This document shows, piece by piece, positions 34,724-47,056 of a stretch of 64,000 nt of DNA (position 1 is its first letter; each line of letters begins with the position of its first letter). The stretch is from Rhizodiscina lignyota (Eukaryota; Ascomycota; Dothideomycetes; Aulographales; Rhizodiscinaceae), in contig ML978125.1 in the NCBI GenBank assembly GCA_010015805.1, positions 992,001 through 1,056,000 of the forward strand. The letters run 5' to 3'. The notes below the pieces were generated by a model, which ran no database searches, was not told the origin of the DNA, and saw only the letters and a program-made list of their open reading frames with translations. Both the position numbers and the translations under genes were made by a program.

Positions 34724-36220
34724 GCTGAACGCGATAGATTCTTGACAGAAGATGAGATGTGGCTTGACGCTCTAACGTGTGTGCGTAAGGTCTTCGGCCC
34801 TGGGATGGAGGGGGCAGAGTATTAGCTCAGTCTCGCGAAGGGTTGATGGCGATGTCGGTCGCTGTCCGTGTGACAATTATCTGACGGCGCGAGGTCGGTC
34901 TCCAGGTTATAGGAGCGAGGTGGGAGATGTAGACTGTATCCTAAAGTGCACGTTTCTAGAGCGATGCCCAACTCGACCAGCTATTGTGTTATTCGTAGGA
35001 GATGTGCATGGAATCAGTATCTCTGTCGTCCTAAGCAGCCAGCGTCGTAACGGTCAGTGATCTCCTGTTCCTCTCCGAATACACGAAGTGCCTTACCTAG
35101 CAGGAACTACCGCAGCAGTTTTTCCGTTAAAGAGTCCTATAGTGCTGACTTAGTGTGCCGGACCTATAAATCAAACAATAGTTCCTGTGTGTGAAGATCG
35201 AGCAACAGCTACTGTCACCAGCTGAGGACCGAATATTTGAGCCTGGAGTAGGGCGTAGAACAGAAGGGCGGTGCAGTTCACCGTCGAATCCGAAGTCATG
35301 ATGAAGACACTAATGCACATACGCTTGTCGAAAGGCAGACTTTTGGTCAACATATTGTGGGAATCGCGGATGAGCCCACCGCTGACGCGTGAGATATGCA
35401 TACTAAAGAGACAAGATGTCCATCAAGAAAAGACTCTCAGGCATGAATGTTTGGTGCCCGATATGTACCGGATCATGACTCCGATATCGTAAGAAACCAT
35501 GCGAGGGAGACAACGGGTGCTCTCAAAATGTGAGAGATCGTATAAAGCCATTTTCGCCCGGCAGGCTCGCGCGTCGAACGTGCATCGGGATCCCTGTCCC
35601 CCTTTTTGACATCACTGCCACAACTTACTCGCTCGTAGCTCTGAATACCGAAAACCGGTCTGAGAGTTGCATCAGAAGACCTCCAGTATCGTAGTTGGCC
35701 GGAGCTGGAGGTCTACTGTTGTAAAACGTAGCAGGAAGGGGTTGGGTCTCGAGAGCAACCATCGAAAACGCCATGTGTGGCTCGGAATATGTCCGTAGGA
35801 ACTGGTTTGAGATAACAAGGCCAAAACAATCCGCCCCTTTGAGAGGAGAAAAGATCTTGAGTTTGCAGCTGTAAGTAGGTACTCCATAACTCTAACAGCA
35901 GCCCTGAAGCGACGTCTGTGCCGTGAGTGCGTGAGCGTCCCGGCGTATGGCGAGTGCGAGCACGCACACTAGAACCACACTTATATCCCTTTTTAACATA
36001 CGCAGCAGGTACACCGCATGTGAATCGAATCGAATCGCCTCCTCGATGTAAGTCTTACACAAGGTAAAAGAAATACAGGCTAGAAACTGACACATCTTTG
36101 CAAGAGTTAGCATGTTTCTGGTATGCATGTGGCCGATGGCCTAGCGCAAGGAATATTTGTGTGTGGCTGGGAGCTACATGTAACCAACCTCAAGACGTTC
36201 CACACAGCACGCGTATGGAA
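34724..36220. other. gene-poor region
   Basis: About 1.5 kb of short frames without recognisable domains. It contains a short tandem GAATC triplication near 36024-36038. It forms the start of the second gene-poor island. Confidence 0.4.
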
Positions 36221-37235
36221 TCACATTCTCGATGCGGTGCTGGATATAAATACGATTTGAACAGCAAAGAACCTGAGTAAAAATTAGCAATGCCATGGAA
36301 GATGTGGTTGGGTCACTGACGCAATAGTAACAGCAAACAGATCACTCCGCCGAGCAGTTGTGAACAGCGGCAGAGCCAAAGCGATGACTAGATTCGAAAC
36401 CCCCAGGAGGATGAGTCTTTTCCACATGGATTTGACGAAATATAAAGCCAGGACAAAGGCAAAAGGGAGCTGACTCGCAATAATCGTGGAAACGTAATTC
36501 GTAGCCCACAATATGTTGCTATCCTCGACGATCGGTTCGCCGTACCGTCTATGTGGTGCACGGTCAAACCATCCCATGAAATGCTTCACAACCACATCCG
36601 CAATCCACCGAGAGAAACGGTCTTCGTAATAACGAGCTCGTAAGGTTACAAGATCTGGCGCAAATCCATCCCGGTCATCATTCATTCCCCAGATGCGACT
36701 GTCGGGCCCATGGATGAATTTCGCTGTCGGCACGTTTTGCTTCGCTCGGAGGAAGTCTTGGATCTGACTTAGGTCTATCCGATTAATGTCTGGTAATTGC
36801 AGGATCGCATGATACTGGAGCACTGCGCGCTCTGTTGTGACCTGTTAGTATAATCCTCGATGTGTGTTGTGATGGAGGGGTACAACGGTAGTTGGAGAGT
36901 TCCTCCTCTAGCTCTTTGATCTTGTTAAACTGTTGACCACAGCGTCCGCCGGCTGAACGCTCTAACCAACCGGAGTTCGTAGAGAACTCCGATCTATGTC
37001 CTTCGTCGCTCTTAAAGTCGCTTCGCTCTATTTCCTTAAGCTCCCGCTCGAGCTTGAGCACCCTAGCTTGACGGTATAACAGCAATCGTGTGGACACACT
37101 ACGAAAACCCCTGAAGTGTGTTCTTTCGGGTATGGCTGACATCTTTTCTGCAAACTCAGGATATCCAGGCACGGTCTCGTCCGCACCGGAGGTCTGGGAG
37201 GAAGAAACCACCGCCGTGGGAGTCGTAGCCGACAT
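36221..37235 (-). CDS. DUF6594 family integral membrane protein (copy 2)
   Basis: Exons 36887..37235, 36321..36831 and 36221..36272 give 303 residues. The family hallmark VPGYPEFAEKM is near residue 24, followed by a helical arm (LYRQARVLKLERELKEIE). A linker with LQLPDINRIDLSQIQDFL precedes three C-terminal hydrophobic helices, the last spanning the second intron (FAVTIA-FFAVQIVFIS). That intron uses the unusual donor GTCAGT with a TGCTAAT branch point; ending the gene without it would lose the last helix. The architecture matches copy 1 at 10.1-11.1 kb, but the sequences are quite diverged, so they are distant paralogues, not a recent duplication. A TGACTCA heptamer sits 24-30 bp upstream of the start. 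Function is unknown. Confidence 0.8.
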
Positions 37236-39861
37236 GCCTGTTAACGGTTGAAGAGGTATGACTCAGTCGACTGGTTCGAGGATCGTGCGAAGAAAACATC
37301 TTTGCGTCGCTCATAAACATATCAAGCTCTTATAGTGTTTCCATGCCCTCCACTTCTATGGCGTCCATTGCTGGAGACGCCGGCTAGAGCCCCTGAGGTT
37401 GATGTATACCAACAAGGTGGGTACAGCCTAGCGGTGTTTAGCAGTCAGCATAAGTTTACCAGCTGCTCATCGAAAATTGCAAAGCTGGCAGATTTCATAC
37501 CGAAGTTAACTATCGTTATCATCTAAGCACATGCACAGACGAGCTTGTAAGTTTACCGAACTCACATGGCAAAAAGACACTAGCGTGCGGCGAAGAGACC
37601 TTATGCAGATAGCCGTCCATTGCGGAGCTCTGCAAGTCATCTCGCTTAGTAGTAGCTGAGAGCTCGAGCTGTCCTCTTATTTAGCTACAATTCATATTTC
37701 CTTGCAATGCTCTTCAATCACTCCGTAAGTTATGTTATCTTAGTTGAGAACTGGAAGTCATTCTGCTTTCATTATATTTACCATTGGGTCCTTATGAAGG
37801 ACTATTACAAGACGTCCATGGGGACGGCGCTAATTGTACTTACATCAATAAGTCAAAACCCCTCTATAGCAACCGCCCTCGCGCTCTGCTCCAGTATCAA
37901 ATGAATCGGCCAAACAGCTCAAAGGCTCGCTCTTCTGCTGCGACATCTACCAACGGGCCTGGATCATCTCTATCAATCTGCTAGGCAACTGAAACTCAAG
38001 GGATAACACATATGTCCGTTAAGCTAGCCTCTCATGAGCATATCGAAGTCGCTTCCAGCTTTATGAGGCATCATTGGAGAGGCCATAAGCGCCTCAGGCC
38101 TGTCCTAACCCTCATGATCACGATGAGAACAGTCATCAAACGTCTCAATTTTCATTTGTGCGGGATCATTTGAATTCGAGCCTCCTACGTGGACTCCCCG
38201 CGGCTGTGGTTCTTTCCTGGGCAGCGCTCCGGTCGACCAACCGTATGCTGACCTGCACCTCCTTTGCCGTGCGGGACGGCTCGAAAGGATGGGCATTTAT
38301 CCGGCCAAGACATCGAAGGACCTCATGTCACCAATGTCGTGCAGGGCATCGTAGAAATCCTACATCGCGATTAGGGCACTCTGACCCTCTCCGAGAAAGA
38401 GCCTCATGATGTGGAGGCCAATTTCTCAGTCCACCATGACGCCCTGGCATAGCGAACTCGCTAACTGTAACAGCAGGGTCGGGTCTGTCGCCTGAAGGCA
38501 ACAGTAGTCCCACCTGAAAGCCTCAGGAATGAGTCAATGCTAAGTGACTTTTGTTACAATAAGATCAAGCCACTAATGATAAGCGGTCTTCAATACTCCC
38601 AAAGAGGTATCGATTTTATTTGCCAACAAACGACAGGATGTCCAGTTCGAGATTCCAAGCACTTGACCATTGGAAGGCGAACAATTACCTGCTTGTTCAG
38701 CAATCGGCATTGGTGCCGTCCGATAGAACGGCTGATAAGCGCTGATGGGAGGCTCCAGAACTGCACTGATCGGCGTTAGACAAATTCCTCGGTTTCCACC
38801 TACCTACAAACCTTGGGGCTACACACATCTTAGGGATATACAGAGTGGAGTCTTTCTGACGCTGAGGCTCAAATGGTCGCAACTAGGCTAACACCGGCAT
38901 CTCGTACATGAGAACATGGATTGCGAATTCCGGATACGTCAACACATCTACCACATGAGCATTCAGCCGCAAGGAACTGGCCACTACCATCATGTAGCCG
39001 CCAAACAGGCGGCGATGGCGAAAACATGGGGTTTCTCGGCTCGTTCCTGTCCCTGGATTCTGAGTGGAAGGTAAACCCGCCGACACCACCTCACTTGAAC
39101 ATTACATTAAACCCCAACTATTGTCGACGTGATATCCATTTTGTTTCAGAGTATGCATGTATAAGTCCTGCGTATATTGTCAAATTTGCGAAGCGGCTTA
39201 GGAATATGTGGGCGAGTGTTGGTGTACAACATCAGTTCACTGGATGTCGAGCCTTGGTAACACACCACAGTTAAGCGCCAGACTGGAAAATGTAAGCGGC
39301 GTTTACAACCTCTGCTCTACCGCATGTCAGGCCATTGTTTGACCTACAATCGAACAATGCTGGCTTCTAATACGCTCGCGCAGACGACAATCTGTGACTC
39401 TTACATGGGCCATAACCAGTCGCATTCCAAGCCCCCATAAAACCCCAGCAGCAAGCCAGCGATATCACCAAGTGTGGAAGAGAGACTCTTCCTCTTCGGT
39501 TTTTGATCTCGATCCTGAATCCCTCGGCAGCAACTTCATGTATCCGCACGTCGTTCAGGATGGCACTAGTTCCCTGACGAGAACACCATCGGCATATTCA
39601 CAACGCTCTCTCCGATCATCATTTCGTCGGCAGTGATTAGCCCCTTGGCGATCAGTGTCATTGAGCACTGAGTGTCGTCGCTGAGTTCGCACCACATCTT
39701 TCCAGGCAAAACGTACGGACTGACGGTATGAGACCGCTGAAGTCACCTATCATCACTTCCTTCGCCAGCACTACGAGCATGAAATGGCAAGATATGACCT
39801 CATATGAAATCTTTCTTTCTTTCTCATTTCAATCACCGTCTTATCTACGGATATTGTCTAA
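37236..39861. other. gene-poor region, possible decayed coding sequence
   Basis: About 2.6 kb with no gene I can support. The part from about 38150 to 38450 is GC-richer than its flanks and has protein-like fragments in shifting frames, suggesting decayed coding DNA, but no family is recognisable. A TTTC microsatellite lies near 39810-39825. Confidence 0.35.
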
Positions 39862-42337
39862 CTAACTTCCGCCCTCACCACCACTGCTGCCACTCCCCTC
39901 CTTATCCCTCAGCACTCCCTGAGCCGCCATCTCCGCTGCGGCGGCCGCCTCCCTCACGACATCCTCATGCCTTAGTATCCTCACCTTCGTGCTCTCGCTC
40001 CCCTTCTCACCCCCGTCACCACCATCTCTCGCTACACCTCCACGTCCCTGGGCCTCCAAACTACGATCCCAACTCGTCGGATCAATGCCCAGAATACCAC
40101 CTACATTGTTCCGATCCCCAGGGACCGAGAACTCACGAAACGCATACCGCCACTCATTCAAGAATGCGCGAACCGCCTTGTTCACCTTATCCCGCCCATT
40201 CTTAGAATGGTGACCAGTGCCGGTGATTGCATAGATCGGGCGGCCGGGGTGGTTCTGGTGCGCGAGAAGTTTGGTGGAGAGGTAGACGATTGCTTCTTCG
40301 GGGTGGAGGCCTGCAGCTCAAACGTGAATATGTTGACTAAGGGGGAAGGGAAAGGAAGTGAGAAAGCAAAGAGAAACAGTACCATGAAGATCGACGTAGA
40401 GCTCCCGTGCGCTGGGGCCATGCTCCTTGTTGCGCTCGTCGTAGAGGATGCGTGCGGCTTCGCGGTGCGCTTCTTTCATGAGGTTGTTTTCTGTCTGGCC
40501 GCGGAGGCTAAGGGCTTTTGCGGCACGGGTGTCGTTTCTGTTCCACGCTTGGGCGGCGCTATATAATCGTAAGTCCCACTGGTCCTGTGTGTGATCTTAT
40601 GGGCGAAATATACCTTTGCAAGAACTTGTTTCTCGAAGCACCATGCCTGAAAGCCTCCTGCCGAGCCTTGAGATATGCCTTGTTCACTCCATCGCCGGTC
40701 TCGAGCCAAGGGATGTGCTCTGGCTGCGGGACTGCCATAGCGGCCGCGCTGTTCTCACGAGTTCCTGTAGAATTGCGATTGCTATTGCGCACTCCCTTTC
40801 GTGCTTGAGCAGGGCTAGGAGATGGTGACATGCGGACGACATCGGCAAGCGTGTTGTTTTGGATATGATCCCTATGATGGCCATGGCCTCCACGCTTGCC
40901 GTGATGCTTCTTACCGCCTTTCGCGGCTGCAGATCCAAGTGATGGGAACGCTTCCGCATCATCCAGTGCCGGAGCCGAAGGTGTGGAAGAGCGATTGCCT
41001 TGGCGACTGTGAGGTCTGGAACCAGGTCGAGAGTGTGCACGGCTAGATGGACGTGAACCAAAGTTAGAGAATGGATTCAGACCAGGTGGAGGCGTTGAGA
41101 CGTGTCCGCCCGCACCAAACAGTTTTTCTAGCGGTGCCTGGTCCATTGAGCCCTGGTAGAGCTGGCTTGATGATCCAGACGTGGTGCGCTGAAGATGAGG
41201 GAAATTTTCGTAATCCTGGACTTGAAAGTTTGGCTGCACCGATTGGCTTGGCGGGGTCTGAGCACCTTCGAGCATCATTCTCGCCATGAGCGTTGACGGA
41301 TCGTGTGAGAACAGGCAGGTGTCGCCAGCTAAACAGTTTCCAGCCATCCAATACCTAGATACATTGATCAGCATTGGAAATCTCGTAAACTTCGACTAAG
41401 CAACTTACTTGCAGACTGTCTTGCTAGGATCGTGACTGAACCTACAGTCGGCACGCGCACAATGACCGTTTTGTAGCCAATATTTGCACATCACCGGCGT
41501 CCTTCCTTGACCAGATGGAGTCGCTGGCCTGAATGCAGCCGCCATAGACTTCCCAACCATATATGCTTGGCCCGCATCTGGCGTGGGTCCAGCCTGCAGC
41601 AAAGCATCCAGGGCAGGGCCTTCCATCAGGGCAGTAACAGTAGCACTCAGGTCATAAGAGTTGGCCTCCAGAACTCTTTCCAGCTCTTCGTCCGAGCGCT
41701 CTTCTCGCAGAATTTGTCGGAGCATATCGTATATGCTCATTTGGTCTGGGATGTATTCCGCTGCGGCGCCGTTGAGTCCATCTGCCATGAATGACGAGGA
41801 TGCATTGCTCGCGGTCTCATCATTGACGAGCCAATCGACAGTATCGCTACCATAGTCCCCATAGTCATCGGTGATAGGGCTTGGCTGCCCACTGAACTCG
41901 TACGCGTTCAAGCTCGGGCTGTGGGGTATGTGTGGCGTCGCAACTGCGAGACGTGGAGAGGGCCGGGGAGACGTGAACGGCGAGGCGGTGGACGATTTCG
42001 CGCGTGCGAATGCAGCAGGAGCTACTCCGAAGCCCGGAGGCGGAGGAGGAAATCTCGGCGACGGCGCAGATGGGGTTGGCGTTCGTGCAATCTGCCATGG
42101 GGCTGGAGACGACTTTCGAATGATCGTATGTCTTGAAGGGGGCGGAGAAGCAGCGCCGTCCTTTGTGCTCCTGAATCTCCACATTCCGTCCAGGATCGCA
42201 TTCTCCAGAGCCTTGTCTGTCAAGTGGCTCTCCTTGCGCAGCAGCTCCTCCATCTTCTCCGTCTTCTCTTCATCCTCCAAGGCCTCGTCCTTCAGAATGG
42301 GGAGGCAGAGCTCGTAGAATTCGTCGGAGATGCCCAT
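39862..42337 (-). CDS. CCCH zinc-finger, CUE-like, DUF1771 and Smr domain protein
   Basis: Exons 41409..42337, 40614..41354, 40383..40558 and 39862..40310 give 764 residues. In order: an N-terminal helical region (SDEFYELCLPILKDE); a Pro/Ser-rich linker; a CUE/UBA-like helix bundle (MSIYDMLRQILREER..SYDLSATVTALME, about 210-255); two CCCH fingers (CX8CX4CX3H and CX7CX5CX3H, split by intron 1); disordered Ser/Arg/His-rich sequence; DUF1771 (AYLKARQEAFRHGASR.. to ARILYDERN); and a Smr domain with LYVDLHGLHPEEAIVYL and TGTGHHSKNGRDKVNKAV. Smr domains are nucleases or RNA binders; yeast Cue2 (CUE-Smr) cleaves mRNA in no-go decay. An RNA-surveillance role is therefore inferred. The start at 42337 was chosen because the 17-codon upstream extension lacks ATG. 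Exon sums keep the frame exactly. Confidence 0.9.
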
Positions 42338-43597
42338 GGTGCTGTCGCGATTACCGTTGTCATAAAAGTTCGCGGCCTTGTAAATCAATCTGTCAGAATC
42401 CTAGGAGAGGTTGTAAGGTTTTAAAAAAGGTTTCAAGTTTCACGGGGTCCTGGTGAGTTCGGCGGAGCCAAGTATTAGTGAACCGCGAGGAGACGGCGCA
42501 GCGAGTGACCGGAGGCAGAGTTATCGGTGAGTTGTATGCCAGCTCATGTGAAGCACGCAGAGGGAAGTGTCTCAAGACTCGGTGGTTGCCGCAGCTGAGA
42601 GGTAGTATGCTAGGTTGTCGGCCCGCAGCGTGGGTTGTTCATCAGGGTGGCAGGTGGCAGCTGAGAAGCGTCAGCTGTGAGTGGTGAGGGCGTGAAGGGG
42701 CGGAGTAGGCGCTCACGCCTGCGCAGGAACGTGGGCGAGGCTGCTCGACTTCCCTCGAGGCTCGCTTTGCTGCCCGAGAGGTACGCTGAGACTTGAGCAC
42801 TCAGCGAATGTGGTGTGCGCGTCGCGGATCGAAGCGGCGGGTGATATTTTAAGGACCACTGAGGACGGACGGTGTCTGGGATTCACCTTGCATTCGCTCT
42901 CCCCACAAACTCCCCAAGCGGAATGGCCAACGCGGAAACGTGAATCTCGATAAGCTTCATGCAGCTCACCATTATTGAATTACCAACCCCAGATAAGTCG
43001 CAGGCACTGGCAGACTGTACGGACGATTCGAGGCAGCGATCAAGCTTAGACAGCGCCGCTGCTTGCTGCTGGCCTGCGAAAGGAGCGTCGAGAAAGCCCT
43101 ACCCAGAGCTCGTTTCGTAATTTCACTGGCTCATTATTGCTTGTTACAGACGCTGTGAGAGCGCTGAATCATCATTTTCCAATTCCGAGCATTTCCAGTC
43201 TGGTTGAAAGCTTCTAAACGAGTCCATTTGGAATCCAATATTTCCCCAAGCCCAAAGTCACCGTCACACAAGAGGTACACGGATACATTTCAGATGCTCG
43301 CACTCGTCGTCAGCGGCTCAGCCCTACACTAGAGCAGGAACGGATCTCATACGTAGGAAGACGTCTCACGTAACGCCGAGCCTCTGTCTATGTCCGCTTC
43401 TCAACCCCAAACCTTCCAATTTGTCTTTCAACATCCACAAAGCATCTGCAATCTCATCAATCTGTCCTTCCCTTTGTAAAACATCCCTCTTCTCCTCCCA
43501 TGCTCCAAACACCCGAATAGACCCCCCTCCCGCGCATCCCGCCCCGCTCCGCAAGTCGCCCATTCGGGGCCGTACTGTCTGACAGAGCATCAAAACC
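42338..43597. other. divergent intergenic region CCCH-Smr/TVP38
   Basis: About 1.26 kb, GC-rich, between two divergent genes. No coding signal or repeat was recognised. It likely holds long 5' leaders and both promoters. Confidence 0.45.
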
Positions 43598-44815
43598 ATG
43601 TCACCGAGCGACTACGACCCTCGCGCCCTCGCGCTGCCTATCGACGACGACGACGGCTCACCAGACCCTTCTTCTCGGCGCTCGATTTCCCCAGCCTGGG
43701 CGCGCCGCAGCGGCTCCTTCCACAGCGATGTCCCCGCTGATTTCAAGTCGCGGCTGTACAGGCGCGCGGCGGCGCTGCAACGCCAGGCGTACAAAACGTA
43801 CAACCGGCTCACGCTCTTGCAGAGAATACTGCTGGTGCTGGCGGGGCTAGCGACGTTTGTGCTGGGCATACTCTTCCTCATCTACAATGAGAAGATCTTC
43901 GGGTGGCTGGCGCCTTACGCAAAGCGGTGGAGGGAGATGAAGGCGGGCTGGCTGATACTGTGGGCGATGACGTTTGTGGTGTCTTTCCCGCCGTTAATTG
44001 GGTACTCATCGTGCGTGACGATTGCGGGTTTTGTATATGGATTTCCCAATGGGTAATATCTCCAACGTATTCCTTTGTAATTGGAGCAGGTATAACTGAC
44101 CATACTATACAGCTGGTTCATTGTCGCATCCGCCACCATAATCGGCAGCACAGTCTCCTTCGTCGCATCTCGCACACTCCTGCGCAACCTCGTCCACCGT
44201 CTCGTCTCCACCGACCCGCGCTTCGCCTCGCTGGCGCTAACGCTCAAGCATGACGGAATCAAACTGCTCATCATGATCCGCCTCTGTCCTCTCCCCTACT
44301 CCTTCTCCAATGGCGCCATCTCCATGATACCGACCGTACACCCCCTCGCATTCATGCTCGCCACTGCGGTCGTTAGCCCAAAACTCATGCTGCACGTCTT
44401 CATCGGCAGCCAATTAGCACGTCTCGCCGAGACGGGCGACAAGATGGACGCGAAGACGAAAGCGATCAGCTACATCTCCATCGTTATTGGCGTCCTTGCC
44501 GGCGTGCTGACCGGGTGGTTCATCTACCGGCAGACGAAGAAGCGGGCTGAGCAGCTGGAGGCCGAGGAGCGGATGGGTGTGCGGAGGGAAAGTATCGACG
44601 AGCTGAGGAGGGAGTATGCGGATGATCCGGAAGCTTTGGCGGCGGCGGAGACGTTGAGAGAAGATGAGGATGATATTAGTTTGCGAGAGGGGGGGACTTA
44701 TGAGGATCTGGAGGGTGGGGAGTATAGAGACGACTTCAGCGAGGAAGAGGATGCCCGAGAGGTGGGAGATGTGTTTGATGACGGGGACGGAGAGGATGAC
44801 CTGGGTAGACGGTGA
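43598..44815 (+). CDS. TVP38: Golgi membrane protein, TVP38/TMEM64 (DedA/VTT) family
   Basis: Exons 43598..44052 and 44113..44815, with a 60-nt intron, give 385 residues. A disordered N-terminus is followed by a membrane segment ([21 protein letters not shown] in parts: [17 protein letters not shown]) and the VTT domain: [36 protein letters not shown], then [17 protein letters not shown] and a reentrant/TM block. A last helix ([19 protein letters not shown]) precedes a very acidic cytosolic tail. The domain order matches fungal Tvp38, a Tlg2-vesicle/Golgi protein; related VTT proteins are lipid scramblases, so a scramblase role is possible but inferred. It converges on the SRRM1-like gene. 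Confidence 0.92.
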
Positions 44816-45348
44816 CAATTGTCACGACAAAGTGTTTTTGTAAACTTGGCGTGTTTGGGATAGAACATGTACGGCGTTCGGGACATGGGCATGGAACGAC
44901 GATAGAAGAGAGAGCCTACGAACTTCGGATAGAGCTGTATTCCTAGAGAGGCTCGGTCCGTGTGATCATGGGGCTCTCGTAATATTATGCACTGAACCTG
45001 ACCGCAGGTATATAGATGGCACAGATGAGATTTTCACATGAGCCTGGACGGTTATGGTCAGTTGCTTAAGGCAGAGTATCTCGTCGGCCGGATGGAGAGT
45101 GTTGTGCTTCATAAGACAAGCTAGCCGAGGGCAATTGTTCGGGATGCATAGAAAGTTGCACGGGAGAGAGCGACACAACAAGATGAACGTGTAGTTTAAC
45201 AATGTTACAGACTTGATTGTTATCGGTATCTGGGGTCATGACCGGTTGCATGAAGCAATCCGATGTATAGGCATGACTAATGCAAAGGGAGGGTAACCAT
45301 TACCCTCAAATATCCGTGAAGCAAGTATCTTGAAGTAAACTTGGTACC
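44816..45348. other. convergent 3' intergenic spacer
   Basis: A 533-bp region between the stop codons of TVP38 and the SRRM1-like gene. It should hold both 3' UTRs; no gene or repeat was recognised. Confidence 0.45.
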
Positions 45349-47056
45349 TCATTCTTCAGTCGCAAATCGCATGAAGTCTTCCGTCTTTGGCGTCGTTACC
45401 TTCGAGATCCACCAAGCCAGACCAGGTTTCTCAGGCTTTGGAGCTTCTACTGGCTCTGGACCTTTCTCGGGCTAGAAATTCGAATAAGTGCAGCAGCATG
45501 TTCGGAAGAAGTCTCAGGAACTATAACCCACCTCCTCAGCCTTTCCTTTGTCTCGCTCTTCAGTCTTCTTTGCAGGTGTCCGTTCTGGCGTGGTGGAGGG
45601 CGAGGAGGTGTTGCGGCGACGCGCTGCTCCAGCGGACGAGCTCCTGCGGCGCTTCCCCTTCGGCTGGTAGCGCTCAATGGAGCGGACACGCTTGCGCTGC
45701 CTCGGAGGCGAGCGACTGCGAGAATAGCTGCGTGCCAGACCCCTCCTGCGAGGATAGTCAGAGGCATCTCGGTCCTTTCGAGTATCAGCGCGTCTTTCAG
45801 TGTCGGAGTAGCTGGCGATTGAGGGTGATCTCTTGTCCCTGTATGATTTGCCTCCGCGATTGTTCCTAGGGCTCCGCGACCTTGACCGAGAACTTGCTGG
45901 GGATGGAGAACGACGGCGTCGTTCCGGGCGTCTAGGAGGGGGTGAGCGCCCTCTTCCTCCACCACGCTCTCTCCGCATGCGGTTGCTTCTGGGCGAACGT
46001 GAGCGTGATTTTTCAGGAGGGGTTTTGGACTTCTCCAGCTCGGAGACACTTCTTGAGGGGCTTGTGGATCGTCCCTTTGGGCGGCGTTGAGAGCGCTCTC
46101 GCGAGATCGACCTGCTCCTCGAGATACTTGGCGATCGCCTGCGGTATTTTGGAGGAGGCGACCTAGATACTGCACTGCTACTCGAAGCAGGCCGGCGAGG
46201 GGACGGCGAGCGGCGCCTAGGCCTATCATCGCGCCTTCTGCCTCCGCGCGGGACGTAGGTGTCCATCTCCCTCCTCGGTGGAGAACGGCGTCCCCAGCGC
46301 GGTGGCGACCTGGAGTCTTTGGGTCCACGGCGACCATCATAGTCTCGCCCACCGAAGTCTCGACCACGACCTCTGCCTCTTCCACGTCCACGTTCTCCGC
46401 GCTCTCTTTGCCGTATTCTCTCGACCTCTCGTTCACGCTCTCGCTCTTGCTCTCGACGGCGACGCTCCGCTTCTGCGGCCTTTTCGGCTTCGATCTATGG
46501 GGAGACAAGGTAGGTTAGTTCATAGTAGAGATGATACTGCAATATGGCTACGGTACCTTTCCCTGGATAAGTTCGAGCTTCTTGGCTTCCAACAGCTCTT
46601 TCGGCACACCCAGCTCATTCGACTGCGCGCTCAAGCACAAATTCCACAGTTCCTTGCAGAATGCAGCAGTGTGCTTTTCGAGGAATCCAGTGAGCTGGAT
46701 TTGGAGAGCTTTGATGTCAGGCTACAATAACAGTCAGTGTTTGCCTCTCGTGGTGTGAAGTGGGATGGGTGGAACGTACAAAACGCGCTTCGAGCAGATT
46801 GAAGCAGAGCTCAATCACAACATCGTCTTCGGCACCAAGGATCTCAGAGATCTTTCCCGCAATCCACCTGGTATATAAATCAGTCACTGATATCGAGCTC
46901 TTGCAGCGACGAGTGAGTGCGCAGGGAGGGTGGCGGGCGAGCTCTAACGTACGTCTTCATCACGTCCACTTTGACCTTGCTCATGTCGACTTTCTGGTTA
47001 AACTCGGGCGGGAACTTCGTTGCTTTCAACAACTTCTGATCGACGGTCGCCGCCAT
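45349..47056 (-). CDS. PWI-domain RS-rich splicing factor, SRRM1/SRm160-like
   Basis: Five exons (46953..47056, 46780..46867, 46557..46721, 45532..46494, 45349..45471) give 480 residues. The N-terminal PWI domain reads through three exons: KVDMSKVKVDVMKTWIAGKI, then DDVVIELCFNLLEARF, then IQLTGFLEKHTAAFCKELW. A run of R/E (RRRREQERERE) and about 300 residues of RS/RP repeats follow (for example RRSPSPRRPASSSSAVSRSP), with a conserved-looking C-terminal patch (PGLAWWISKVTTPKTEDF). Such proteins bind RNA and bridge SR proteins in spliceosome assembly and 3' end formation, in nuclear speckles. The intron positions inside the PWI fold and exact frame restoration make the model firm. The start is the first ATG and gives the family MAATVDQKLLKATKFPPEF terminus. 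Confidence 0.92.

Noticed and set aside
41871-42317. Plus-strand frame of 148 codons opposite the CCCH-Smr gene
   Set aside because: Antisense shadow of a Pro-rich coding exon; Gly-rich with no domain and no splice support.
45447-46508. A 353-codon minus-strand frame alongside the SRRM1-like exon 4
   Set aside because: It is the off-frame shadow of the RS-repeat exon; the PWI exons splice into the other frame.
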